Part shown: in pieces, positions 35,190 to 46,957 of the stretch
Position numbering within the stretch: position 1 is the first letter of the stretch
How the letters are laid out: every line of letters begins with the position of its first letter
DNA from: Desmodus rotundus
Taxonomy: Eukaryota; Chordata; Mammalia; Chiroptera; Phyllostomidae
DNA: 64,000 bases
Direction of reading: 5' to 3'
Assembly (NCBI RefSeq): GCF_022682495.2
Contig: NC_071399.1
Span: 56,350,873 to 56,414,872 of the forward strand
The notes under the pieces: model-generated
Seen by the model: only the letters and a program-made list of their open reading frames with translations
Told to the model about the DNA's origin: nothing
The model's database searches: none
Translations under genes and position numbers: made by a program

Positions 35190-35622
35190 TCTGCAGTGTC
35201 CCTAAACTGACTCTAGCCCTTTCATGCAAGTGAATGTCCAGATAGCAGCTCAGAGTTGCAAGCAAATGTGAGTTCCTAATGTGACTTCCCCAACAGTCCT
35301 TGTGACCAACAGTTTCCCTTGCTTCTCAGCACCTGAATCCCTTATGCACCTATTAGATAAGATCCCAGTGGGGCTTACCAACATCTTATTTTTTGGTTTG
35401 AATTTACCAATCTGGCCTCAGTCTGGGAACTGCAAAACATTTCACTCTTGGACCCTAATAAAAGCATGTGCCCCAGGTCTTGTTTTTGTCTGCAATCTGC
35501 CTTCACCCCTCTGTGTGACCCCTCAAGGCTTGTTGGGTTCTTCTTCCAGGATCTGTGAGTAATAAACTTCTCTATGTTACTTCTTTTTGTGGTCTGTTTT
35601 TGAAGCAAGGGATACCATCAGG
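35190..35622 (+). mobile_element. LTR-like sequence (endogenous retrovirus)
   Basis: Features resembling a gammaretrovirus-type LTR: a first AATAAA at 35457-35462 followed by TGTGCCCCAGGTCTTG, a C-rich R/U5-like stretch, a second AATAAA at 35561-35566 and a close near GTGGTCTGTTTTTGAAGCA. The G+C is above its neighbours. No second LTR or viral gene follows, and I did not find a target duplication, so this may be a truncated solo LTR. Confidence 0.5.
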
Positions 35623-37208
35623 AAACTTGGGCTCCACTTAATAAGTGTTAACTTGACAAATTCATAACATTGAGTCACAGGTATAAATCAGTAAGAGAAG
35701 AGGGTTACTGATTAGAACTGACTGTCCCTTGCTGCTTTGTTCCTGCTGAAAGTAGAGTGAGAAGAAGACAGACGTGCTCATCTTGGCTAGGAGGAATCTG
35801 ACCACATTGAGTCTGGCGATCATTTCCCCCAGCAAGCACTGTGCATGCTATCAACCTCTGATATCAATGCATTGGTCAGGGTGCCAGCATTACATAGCAA
35901 CAGAGTAGCATAGCAGGTGTCTCAGCATATTGAATGAGGGATGAGTGAGAAGAGATAAATTCATAGTTTCTTGTAAAAGTTTTAAATTTTATTATAAAGG
36001 AATGACCAGCACTTGAAGTCTATACAAAGAGTAATTCTTTATCTGTTTTGCTGTTTTATAAAACCACTCCAATTTCTATACAAATACACTATGGAGATGG
36101 GAATGGAGACTAAGAGTGGTAAATGAGAGACTAGTTACTAGTCTATAGTAATGATTCACTTTAAAATGGCTTTGACTAAGGATGAATAATGAAATTGTGC
36201 TAGGTAACCAGAGGCACAACTCATATTAGAGGTATATTTGAAATAACATGATAATGAATTGCTATCTGCTATAAAGAGAGAGAGAAAGATGAGCGATCAT
36301 GCCAAAGAACGTGAGAGTGGGTGGTGTTAAAATGTGTTGAGATGAGCTCATAATGCTACTAGATTGCATGCAACTAAATACCTGAATCCAATGATAAAAT
36401 AATTTTCCTTATTTTCATGCCCATTCAGGTATCTCCTAGTGGCAATTTTTGTTTCCATATAGTTCACCTATAGGGAAAACAATAGTGGTTATGCAAATAC
36501 AAATTTGACCTACCTCCTGTAATATTTGTCATAGTAAATTAATTAATTTCCTTTTTGGATTACATACTTTGTATTTTGTGAATTTTAAACATTGAAATTC
36601 ATCCTTTAAAATTCCAGGCAATGGTATTAACTGACAGATCTTATATTTTGTTCTTCTTAAATAGTATAACAAATTCAACAAAGTAAAAGATACCTTACAG
36701 GACTAACCACTTAGAGTAAAATCCCTATAGCACTGTCCTTTTTTCATTCAAACTTCTATACCCAGCTACTCATGTTACACTATGCAAGCAACATAAAATG
36801 TGTATTTCTGGTTAAAAAGAACCATTAGTATTCTTCTGGGGAAATAAATTCCTCTCTCTCTCTCTCTTACTCTTCATTGTCTTATTTCTAGAACAATTTT
36901 GGAATAAACCACTTTGCCAGCAAGTTCTCTTCTTAATCCCTGAAGGCACTGAAGTTCTTCCAAAGATGATTGTTAGCACAAGCATAGAAAAGGGTTTTCT
37001 CTTGAGGAGATTCCCATTATTCATCACTTTGAAAAACAACTAAAGCTCCATTGCTCCAGTAAAGCAGAAACCATTTGTTAACCAACCATGGTCATCCCTT
37101 ATCTGCAGTTACAAAAAAAAATAATCATTGTTTATAAATAATCTAGTGAAACTGTTCTTTAAGTAAACTTACTGAACCCATCTAAATTTTCTCCCCAAAA
37201 CCTGGTGT
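35623..37208. other. No recognised gene
   Basis: Mixed AT-rich sequence with short GA (36276-36292) and CT (36852-36867) tracts. No coding signature. Confidence 0.4.
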
Positions 37209-37217
37209 AAAGAAAGC

Positions 37218-37396
37218 ACTGGCCTGCAAACCAAAGGGTTGTTGGTTCGATTCCCTGTCAGGGAACATGCATGGGTTGCAGGCCAGGTTCCCAGTACGGG
37301 GCATGCCAGAGGCAACCACACACTGATGTTTCTCTTGCTCTCTTTCCTCCCTCCAGTCCCCTCTGTCTAAAAATAAATAAATAAAATCTTAAAAAA
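37218..37396 (+). mobile_element. VES SINE, 5'-truncated, with TSD
   Basis: The body has a perfect B box GGTTCGATTCC at 37244-37254, CAACCACACACTGATGTTTC and the tail AAATAAATAAATAAAATCTT. AAAGAAAGC at 37209-37217 recurs at 37397-37405, which fixes the insertion. The start lies inside the usual tRNA-like head, so the A box is missing and the copy was probably never transcribed from its own pol III promoter. Confidence 0.9.
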
Positions 37397-37405
37397 AAAG
37401 AAAGC

Positions 37406-38999
37406 GAGACACTTCCATTTTAAGTATACTTTCCTCAAGGAAATTCATTACAGATAGAAAATAATAATATACCTTATTTAAAATTGTTTTTTCCTATAGT
37501 ATGTGATATATATGTTTTGCCTTAGTTTTGATACACTGAGTCTATACCCAGGCTACACTTTGAGGTACTCTAATCAAGATACACACTTCAGGGATGTTTA
37601 CATTGGCATTTGAGAGGCTAGGCAGAAGTTTTTGGTACCAAACACTAATATTGCTACAAATAAATTACAGTTGATGGTAATAGTAGTTGCTTATATATAT
37701 ATAAAATGACTAGAAATATTGTATAGATACCCATACAATGTTATAAATGTTATATAATAATAGGACACTCCCAGCAATTTAACACACTGCAGTGACCCCT
37801 GATGCCAAAGACCACATTCAATCCAGAACTAAGATGAAAGATTAATCAACAGAAATGTAGTTTTAAAGTTTACGCAGAATAGAACATAATAATGCATATA
37901 TGAACTTTGTTTTTATAAATATTTATATAGAAAAATATTGAAGAGTAGTATTGTGCTTTAAATACTGATATGTATTTTAAACAGAAATGAAATGTTTTGA
38001 AAGATGATTTTGCTTTAAATATTGGGAATCTAATATAGGAAATACCATTGACATTATGCTAATTTGAGATAACCACATATATATTTACACTTAATTTATT
38101 ATTTAGTTTTATACATTATAATTAATATATTTTACTCATGTCCAGATTTGTTTCAGAAAGTCAGTTTTCACTAACTTATTATAAATGTGTTGAAAATCAG
38201 GAGAATGAGAAAAAATGATAGGAAAAAAAGGCATGATAACCCTAAAATTATTAAACAATGATTTCATATATACTAAAATTGGTTTACAGATCATTTAAAA
38301 AACAGCATAATGAAGGGAAACTGTATCAGTCAAATGATTCAAAATAATGTGAGATTAACACAATGGTAACAAAATGGGCATTTCTCAGGAGAAATATGAG
38401 TGTATTTTATTGGTAACAAGATATGACTAAAGTTTTCCTCAGTGTTTGCTGCAAAAAAATATTTAATATCCCACTGATATTGACTTACAACATAAGCAAC
38501 TTGAATTTTATAAAAGGAATTCTGTTGGTGGTCAATAAGCTGTGACCTAAATATCCAGTTGTCTCCTGAACTGGCTTGATGTAGCTACCTACAGGCATTG
38601 TAAAGCAAAGTAAATAAAGTAAATTACATGTCTTTTGTGTAATCTTCCCTAAAAGTTATTATTCTCAAAAGAGATTTTGATAAATAATAACTAGTCGTAT
38701 GATTGATGACATTTTAAAATTCTTGAATTTAGCCGAATTTTTTGCTACCAGTTGGGGAGAGAGAAAGAAAGAGAGAGTGAGAGAGAGGAAGGAGGAGGAG
38801 ATAAGAAGCAGGATGAGGGAGGAAGAGAAAGGGGAAGAGGGAGGAAGAAAGGAAAGAAGTACAAAAGGAAGAATTTTTTTTTCTTTAATCATTAAGAAAC
38901 ACATTGTTTTTCACATGTTTGTGCCATGGAAATAATATTCCTAAAACATAATTCTCTATGTATTGCATTTCATCCTTGTTATTTATTTATTAAAATATA
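37406..38999. other. No recognised gene; purine-rich tract
   Basis: AT-rich sequence with a strong GA/GGA tract at 38755-38869. The open frames at 38665-38935 on both strands come from that tract. Confidence 0.45.
38755..38869 (+). repeat. (GA)n/(GGAA)n purine tract
   Basis: About 115 bases of nearly pure purine on the plus strand, which could form unusual (triplex-type) structure. Confidence 0.9.
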
Positions 39000-39199
39000 A
39001 AAAGGGCATATGAGTGAATAAAACAACTATAGGGCATTTACATAATGGAATACCACTCGGCCATAAAAAAGAAAAAAATACCTTCCTTTGCAACAGTACA
39101 GATGGACCTGGAGAACATTATGATAAGTGAAATAAGCCAGTTAGAGGAAGAAGACACATACCGAATGATTCATGCATATGTAGAACCTAATGAACAAAC
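39000..39199 (+). mobile_element. LINE-1 ORF2 end, sense fragment
   Basis: Translates to the ORF2 C-terminus: MEYHSAIKKKKIPSFATVQM, then DLENIMISEISQLEEEDTYR. It abuts an antisense L1 at about 39200, tail to tail. Confidence 0.85.
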
Positions 39200-41211
39200 T
39201 GTCTCTATTTTGTTTTGTTTATTTTGCTCATTACATTCCACATATGAGTGAAAGCATATGGTTATAGTCTTTGACTGGCTTGTTTCATTTACCGTAATAT
39301 TCTCCAGGTGCCATTCATGCTGTTGCAAAGGGTAAAATTTCCTTCTTTTTTATGGCTGAGTATTATTCCATTGCATCAATATACCACAGCTTTTTATATA
39401 CTCATCTACTGATGGACCCTTGGGCTACTTCCAAATATTGGCTATTGTCAATAATGCTTCTAGGAACATAGGGGTGAAAAATTCTTCCAAATTACTGTTT
39501 TGGGTTTCTTTGAATAAATTCCCAGAGGTGGAATCATTTGGTCATAAGGCGGTTCTATTTTTATTTTTTTGAGTTAATGCCATACTTCTTTCCACAGTGG
39601 CTGCCCCAGTCTGCATTCCTACCAGCAGTGCCAAAAGGTTGTCTTTTCTCCACATTTTGCCAGCACTTGTTTATTGATTTATTGATGATACCATGCTGAC
39701 AGGTATGAAGCGATATCTCATTTTGGTTTGATTTGCATTTCTCTGATGATTAGTGATGTTGAGCATCTTTTCATATGTCTATTTGCCATCTGTATGACCA
39801 CTTTGGACAAATGTCTATTCATATATTTTGACCATTTTTAATTGGATTTTTTTTTGGTGTTAAGTTTTATATGTTCTATATAAATTTTGGATATTAACCC
39901 CTTATCAGATATATCAGAGAATATGTTAACTCATTCAGTGTGTTGTCTTTTCATTTCATTAATGGTTTCCTTTGCTATGCAATAGCCTTTCAGTTTGATG
40001 TGGTCCCATTTTTTTTTTCTTTTGTTTCCTTTGCCCAAGGAGCTATACCAGCAAAAAATATTATTATGAGAAATGTTCAAGATTTTATTGCCTATGCTTT
40101 CTTCCAAGATTTTTATGGTTTTGAGTCTAACCTTTAAGTCTTTAATCCATTTTGATATAGTCTTGTATATGGTGTAAGAGGGTGGTCTGGTTTCTTTTTT
40201 TTTTCATATATCTGTCCAATATTCCCAACACTATTTATTGAATAGACTATCTTTACCCTATTGTGTTTTCATCCTTTGTCAAATATTAATTCACTGTAAG
40301 GGTGTGGGTTTATTTCTGGGGTTTTCATTCTGTTTCATTGACCTACATGTCTGTTTTTATGCCACTAACATGTAGAGTTTGATATCAGGTAGTGTGATTT
40401 CTCCAAACTTTTTTCATTCTCTTTCCAAGATTGCTATTGCTTTTTGGGGTCTCTAGTGGTTTCATATACATTTTTAGAGTATTTGTTCTAGTTCTGTGAA
40501 ATAGGCCACCATTGGTATCTTTATAGAAATTGTGTTGAATCCATCAATTGCTTTGGTTAGTATGGACTATTTAATGGTGTCAATTCTTCCTCTTCATAAA
40601 CAAGGTATATGCTTCCACTTATTTGTACCTTCTTCAATTTCTTTCTTCAGTGTCTTATAATTTTCCTAGGATAGGTCTTTTACATCCTTGGTTAAATTTT
40701 ATTCTTGTTGAAAGAATTTTAAATGGGATGCTTTTCTTAATTCCCCTCTCTGGTAGTTTATAATAAGTGTATAAAAATCAACTGATTTCTGGATATTTAT
40801 TTTGTATCCTGCTACTTTACTAAATTTAATTATCAGTTTTAGTTTTAAGTGTAATATTTAAGGTTTTCTATACACAGCATTATGTATCCTGCAAATAATG
40901 AGTTTTACTTTGTCCTTTCCAATTTAGGTGACTTTTATTTGTTCTTGTCTTGTCTGATTGCTGCAGATAGGACTTCCAGTACTGTGTTGAATAAGAGTGC
41001 TGGAAGTGGACATCCCTGTATTATTCCTGATCTTATGATAAACACATTTAGTATTTACCCATTAGTATGATGTTCACTGTCAGTTTGTCATATACTACCA
41101 TTATTACTTTGAGGTGTGTTTCCTCTATTCCTCCTGAGAGTATTTTTTGTAAATAGGTAATGGATTTTATAAAAAGATTTTTCTGCATCACTGATATGAC
41201 TCTATGCTTTC
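39200..41211 (-). mobile_element. LINE-1 3' half, antisense
   Basis: The 3'UTR and ORF2 C-terminus lie at the left and the sequence extends into the RT domain. Where FADD is expected (40894-40880, minus strand) the frame reads F-A-G-Y, so the catalytic aspartates are lost. It ends where the next, younger L1 starts with its poly(A) (T run at 41212). Confidence 0.88.
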
Positions 41212-44200
41212 TATTTTTTTTTGTTGTTGTTCAAGTACAGTTGTCTCCATTTTCTCTCCACCATTCCACCCTCAGAACCCATCCTCACATCCAACCCTCA
41301 GTCCTACCCCTTTTGGCTTTGTCCACGTGACCTTTGTACATGTTCCTTGACAACCACTCCCCTATTTTCCCACATTATATGCTTTCCCCCTTCTGTCTAG
41401 TTACTATCAGATTGTTCTTTATTTCAATGTCTCTAGTTATATTTTGCTTGCTTGTTTGTTTTGTTAATTAGGTTCCAATTACAGGTGAGATCATATGGTA
41501 TTTGTCTTTTAACACCTGGCTTATTTCACTTAGCATAATGCTCTCCAGTTCTATCCATGCTGTCACAACAAGTAGGAGCTCTTTATTTCTTTCTCCTGTG
41601 TAGTATTCCATTGTATAAATGTACCATAGTTTTTGATCCACTCATTTACTGATGGGCACTTAGGTTGCTTCCAACACTTGTTTATTGTGAATTATGTTGC
41701 TATGAACATTGGGGTGCATAGGCTCTTTAGATTGGTGTTTCAGGATTCTTAGGGTATAATCCCAGCAGTGGAATTGCTGGGTCAAAAGGCAGTTCCATTT
41801 TTAGTTTTCTGGGGAAATTCCATACAGTTTTTCACAGTGGTTGCACCACTCTGCATTCCCACCAACATTTCCACTAGGGTTTCCTTTTCTCCACAACCTG
41901 GCTAGCACTTGTTTGTTGATTTGGTTATGATGGTCATGCTGACTGGTGTAAAGTGGTATCTCATTGTGATTTTAATTTGCATCTCTCTGATGGCTAGTGA
42001 TGCTGAGCATCTTTTCATATGCCTCTGGGCCCCTCTGTATGTCCTCCTTGGAGAAATATCTGATCAGGTGCTTTGCCCATTTTTTAATTGGATTGTTTGT
42101 CTTCTTGGAGTGGAGTCATGTGAGCCTTTTTATATTTTGGAATTCAAACCCCTGTCCAAGGTTTCATTGGCAAATATATTTTCCATTTTGGTGGGTTCCC
42201 TTTTCATCTTACTGATGTTTCCTTTAGCCATGCATATGCTTTTTATTTTGATGAAGTCTCATTTGTTTATTCTTTATTTCTTGCTTTAAGGGACATGTCA
42301 ATGAAAATATTGCTGAGTAGAATACCTGAGATTTTCCTGCTTATGTTCTCCCCTAGGACTTTTGTGATGTCATGACTTATATTTAAGTCTTTTATCCATC
42401 TTGAGTTTATTTTGGTGGATAGTGCAATTTGGTGGTCAAGTTTCTTTTTTGGAATGTAGCTGTCAGATCTCCCAACACCATCTGTTGAAGAGGCTATTTT
42501 TACTTCATTTTATGCTTCTTCCCTCTTTGTCAAATATTAATGGAACATAGAGACATGGGCTTATCTTTGGACTTTCTCTTCTGTTCCACTAATCTATGTG
42601 TCTATTCTTATGACAGTACCATACAGTTTTGATTACTGTGGCCTTGTAATATAGTTTGCTATTGGGTATTATGATGAATACCTGATACTTTAGTCTTCTT
42701 TCTCAAAATTGTTGCAACTATTTGGGATCATTTATGGTTCCATATAAATATTTGGAAATGTTTGCACTGTATCTGTGAAATATATCACTGGTATTTTACT
42801 AGGGATTGTGTTCAATCTATAAATTGCTTTGGGTAGTATGGACATTTCAATGATGTTAATTATTCCATCCAAAAACATGGTATATGCTTCTACTTATTTG
42901 TGTCTTCCTTAATTTCTTCAGTGTTGTGTAGTTTTCTGATTACAGGTATTTTACCTCCTTGGTTAGGTTTATTAATAGGTACTCTATTTTTCTTGTTGCT
43001 ATAGTAAATGGGATTTTTTCCCTATTTATCTTTCTGATATTGCATTGGTGGCATACAAAAATGCCTTTGATTTCTGGGTATTGACTCTGTATCCTGCTGT
43101 TTTGCCAAATTCACTATTAGGTGGAGTAGTTTCTTTGTGAAGTCTATAAGGGTTTTCTATGTACACTATCATGTCATTTGCAAACAATGACAGTTTTCCT
43201 ACCTCCTTCTCAAGTTGGATTCCTTTTATTTATTTTTCATGACTGATTGCTGTGGCTAGGGCTTCCAATACTATGTTAAATAGAAGTGGTGAAAACGGAC
43301 ACCTTTGTCTTGTTCCTGATCTTAGTGAAAAAGCTTTTAGTTTTTTCTCATTGAATAGAATGTTGGCTGTAGGATCCTCGTATATGGGCTTTATTATGTT
43401 GTGGTATACTCCTTATACACCCACTTTGCTGAGAGTTTTTATCATAAGTAGGTGCTGTATCATATCAAATGCTTTCTCCACATCTATTGATATGATTGTG
43501 TGACTTTTCTCTTTCCTTTTTTAAAATGTAATATATTGTGTTTATTGTTTTGTGAATATTGTAGCATCCTTCCATCTCTGGTATGAATTCCACTTGATCA
43601 TGGTGTATGATCTTTTAAATGCATTGCTGGATGCGGATTGCTAGCATTTTTGAGGATTTTAGCATTTATGTTCATCAGCAATATTGTCCTATAGTTTTCT
43701 TTCTTTGTTGTGCCTTTATCTGGTTTTGGGAATGAGATGATGCTGGCTTCATAAAAAGAATTTGGGAATCTTCAGTCTTCCTGGATTTTTTGGAATAGTC
43801 TGTGAAGAATAGGGGTTAGCTCTTCCTTAAATGTTTTGTAAAATTCTCCTTTGAAACCATCTGGCCCAGGGCTTTTGTGTGCCAGGAGTTTTTCGATTAC
43901 TGTTGCAATTTCACCAGCTGTTATTGGCCTATTCAAGTTTTCTGCTTCTTCTTCATTCAGTTTTGGAAGATTATATTTTTCTAGAAATTTGTCCATTTCA
44001 CCCAGGTTTTCAAGTTCCTTGGCATATAGTTTTTTGTAGTAATTTCTTACAATCCTTTGTATTTCTGTGTAATTAGTTGTAATTTCCCCTCTTTCATTTC
44101 TGATTTTTTTTTTTTTTTGGTCATCTCTCCCTCTTTTTTTTTTTTTTAATTAATCTGGTTAAAGGCTACCCTGTATCTTTTGATTGAAGCGTTGAAGCCA

Positions 44201-44430
44201 TTTACATTTAAATTATTATTCGTAGTTATGTATTTACTGCCCTTTTAGTCTTTTAACTCTTTTTTTTTGTTTGTTTGTTTGTTTTATCTTCTTTCTCTTC
44301 CTCTTCCCTTTCTCATTCTTAAAGCAGGACATTTTACATTTCTTGTAATAGTGGTTTGGTGGTAGCAAACTTCTTTAGTTTTTTTTTTTTTTTTCTTGTC
44401 TGGGAAGGTCTTTATTACTCCTTCAATTTT

Positions 44431-44632
44431 TAAAGATTTTATTTATTTTTAGAGAGGTGGGAAGGGAGGGAGAAAGAGAGGGAAAGAAACATCAAGGTAT
44501 GGTTGCCTCTCACAGGACCCCGATTGGGAACCAGGCCTGCAATCCAGGCATGTGCCCTGATAGGCAATTGAACCAGTGACCTTTTGGTTCATAGGTCATC
44601 ACTCAATCCACTGAGCCATACCAGCCAGGACT
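44431..44632 (-). mobile_element. VES SINE, antisense, 14-bp TSD, nested in L1
   Basis: Read on the minus strand: TCCTGGCTGGTATGGCTCAG head, B-box region near 44567-44577, the CAACCATACCTTGATGTTTC body and a tail of AAATAAAATCTTTAAAA. ACTCCTTCAATTTT flanks it at 44417-44430 and 44633-44646. It interrupts L1 ORF1, so it is younger than that L1. Confidence 0.95.
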
Positions 44633-44755
44633 ACTCCTTCAATTTTAAATGATAGCCTTTCTGGGGGAAATAGTTTTGTTTGTAGATCCTTTCTTTTCAT
44701 CACTTTCAGTGTTTCATGCTAATCCTATTTGGCCTGGAGTATTTCTGTTGAGAAA

Positions 44756-45046
44756 TCACCTGACAGTCTTATAGGAGCTCCCTTGTAGGTAACTAACTCC
44801 CTTTCTTTTGCAGCTTTTAAGATTTACTTCACCTTGAATCTTTGCCATTTTAATTATATGTTTTGGTGCAGTCTTCTTTGGGTCCATCTTTTTCGGGATT
44901 GTTTGATCTTTCTGGACTTGTGTGTCTTTTTCCTTTACCAGGTTAGGAAAGTTTTTGATCATTATTTCTTCAAATAGGATATTGATCTCTTGTTCTCTCT
45001 CTTCTGCTTCTGGTATCCCTATTATGTGGATGTTGTTACACTTCAC
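44756..45046 (-). pseudogene. L1 ORF1 RRM-region remnant
   Basis: The minus strand is open for 96 codons and matches the L1 ORF1p RNA-recognition domain: NNIHIIGIPEAEEREQEINI, MIKNFPNLVKEKDTQVQKDQ, MDPKKTAPKHIIKMAKIQGE. The frame is lost after that, and the SINE at 44431-44632 splits the C-terminal domain. Confidence 0.85.
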
Positions 45047-46599
45047 ATTGTCCCAAACATCCCTTAAACTATCTTCATTTTTAGAAATTGTTTATTTCTG
45101 TCCCCAGTTTGGCTATCTCCTTGTATTTGTTTTTATGTATTATGTAGATCTTTTATGACTCCCAGTCTTAGTAGGGTCATTTTATGTAGTAAGTGTCTTG
45201 TGGGATCCAGTGGTGCATTCTCCTTAATCACCTGAGCTGGATCTCCAGGAATGTCTCTTGTGTGGTTTAAGTGGGGTCCCCCATGTTGTAATTGGGACTT
45301 AATTTTACGGCCTGTTCATGTGTAAAACTAACCCTCAGACTGGCCTACTCAGAGGCTCAACCCCAACAACCACAATGCGACTGGCTGTGCAGTTGCTGCA
45401 CATATGATGCAGAATTCTCCTTGGCAGCATTTCATGACTGCAAAGGTGTTTCTTTGGATGTGCTGCTTGTGAAGCTTATTGGATAACGACCTGCTCTGTT
45501 GTTATCTGAGGCTGGCTACTTAGTGTGTTGGTTCTGTGTTTCTTGGGAGGGACTCTTGTGCAGACCAATATCAGATGCTGCTATAAGTAGCCCTGGACAG
45601 CATGTTTGGAGCTATAAGTGATTCATAGTTTTTAGGTGCCTCTGCTGGACCTGGGTGTGCATGGAAAGGACCACGCTGTGCACAAATGCCAGCTTTTATG
45701 AGCACCAGCCACAGGAACAAGCCTGCAAAGGTCTAAGTCACCCTCAGATCAACCTCTGCTTGCCTTTGCTTTTGGGCTATCTGTTAGGTTCAGTCACTGA
45801 AAATTTCTCTGGCTGTACTCATCAATGTGCATCTCCACAGTGTGGGGCAACAGAGAGTCCAGAGGGTGGAGTTATTGCTTTTCCTCACAGTGATGTCACA
45901 CAGAGGGGAGAGTTCCACCTAAGAAAGATGGCATTTGTGGTGTGGGAAAATGACTCAGTATCAGGATCCTGGCAGCTGACCTATTAGCTCTCTCCCCCAA
46001 ACTACAAACCCCAGACTCTCCTTACATGACTCTAGTTTATTTTGCCACCCCCACCCTTTGCCAGAAGGCAGGGTGAGTGGCTGAAAACGATATTTTGTGC
46101 ATTGGCCTTTTAAGAGGGTGCCTGGTTCTCTGGCTGTCTCTCTCTGGTGGACAGAAACCCAGCTGTTTTTCAGAGCCAGATATTATATGCTCTGGTGCTC
46201 TGGCCTAGGGATCCCACTTTGGGGTTTAGACCTCACATTTTTCAAGGGGAACCTCAGGCAACTGATATATCTCTTCAGATATTCAACCACCACACACGTG
46301 ACTGGGCCAACCCTTTTTGACTTTCCTCCCAGTGACAATGTGGCTTCTTCTATAAACTCTTGGTTATAAGGTTTCTCTCAGCTCATCTTTTGTTGATTAT
46401 TCAAGATGATCATTCTATAATTTAGCTTTAATTTTAGGTTTGTTCTGGGAAGTGAGTGTAGCTTCCACCTAGACTCACTTAGATCTCTGTAACACTCTTC
46501 CTTAAACATGCATTCCCCAATCATCCTACTTGATCATTCATCCTGCTTTATACATCATCATAGCACTGATTTTAACAAATGTTATAAATTATTAGTTGT

Positions 46600-46717
46600 C
46601 TATTTTCTCCACTAAGGCATAGCCCTATGAGAATTTTATTTATGTTATCTAAACTTCTGTTTTTCCTAGTATCTAGATCAATGTCCACAGAATGAATGTT
46701 GGTTACATGAATAAATT
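46600..46717 (+). mobile_element. L2 LINE relic, 3' end
   Basis: The order of CACTAAGGCATAGCCCTATG, TTTTCCTAGTATCTAGATCA and GAATGAATGTTGGTTACATG follows the L2 3' end. Diverged. Confidence 0.5.
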
Positions 46718-46731
46718 AATAATTCATCATT

Positions 46732-46943
46732 AAGGTCCTAGCTGGTGTGGCTCAGTGGACTGAGTGCCGGCCTGCAAACCAAAGTGTTGCCGGTTTGATT
46801 CCTAGTCAGGGCACATGCCTGGGTTGTGGGCCAGGTCCCCAGTAGGGGGGTGCACCCGCGGCAACCACACATTGATGTTTCTCTTCCTTTCTTTCTTCTT
46901 CCCTTCCCCTCTCTCTAAATATAAATAAATAAAATCTTTAAAA
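46732..46943 (+). mobile_element. VES SINE, full length, 14-bp TSD
   Basis: The tRNA-derived head has an A box TGGCTCAGTGG (46748-46758) and a B box GGTTTGATTCC (46792-46802). The body contains CAACCACACATTGATGTTTC and the tail AAATAAATAAAATCTTTAAA. AATAATTCATCATT flanks it at 46718-46731 and 46944-46957. The internal pol III promoter looks largely intact, and the exact duplication suggests fairly recent insertion. Confidence 0.96.
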
Positions 46944-46957
46944 AATAATTCATCATT

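Larger units (their letters stand above)
41212..46490 (-). mobile_element. Younger LINE-1, antisense, nearly complete but lacking most of the endonuclease
   Basis: From right to left on the minus strand: 5'UTR (46490 to about 45200), ORF1 (about 45150-44320), ORF2, 3'UTR and an A tail at 41212-41221. At about 44168 the sequence jumps from the RT start to the endonuclease start. Comparison with the copy at 1-5440 puts the loss at about 1.07 kb. A VES SINE sits in ORF1 (44431-44632). The RT motif reads F-A-N-D at 43184-43170. The copy is therefore dead although less diverged than its neighbours. Confidence 0.9.

Noticed and set aside
46732..46943. tRNA gene
   Set aside because: The A and B boxes belong to a VES SINE. 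No cloverleaf or tRNA 3' end follows.
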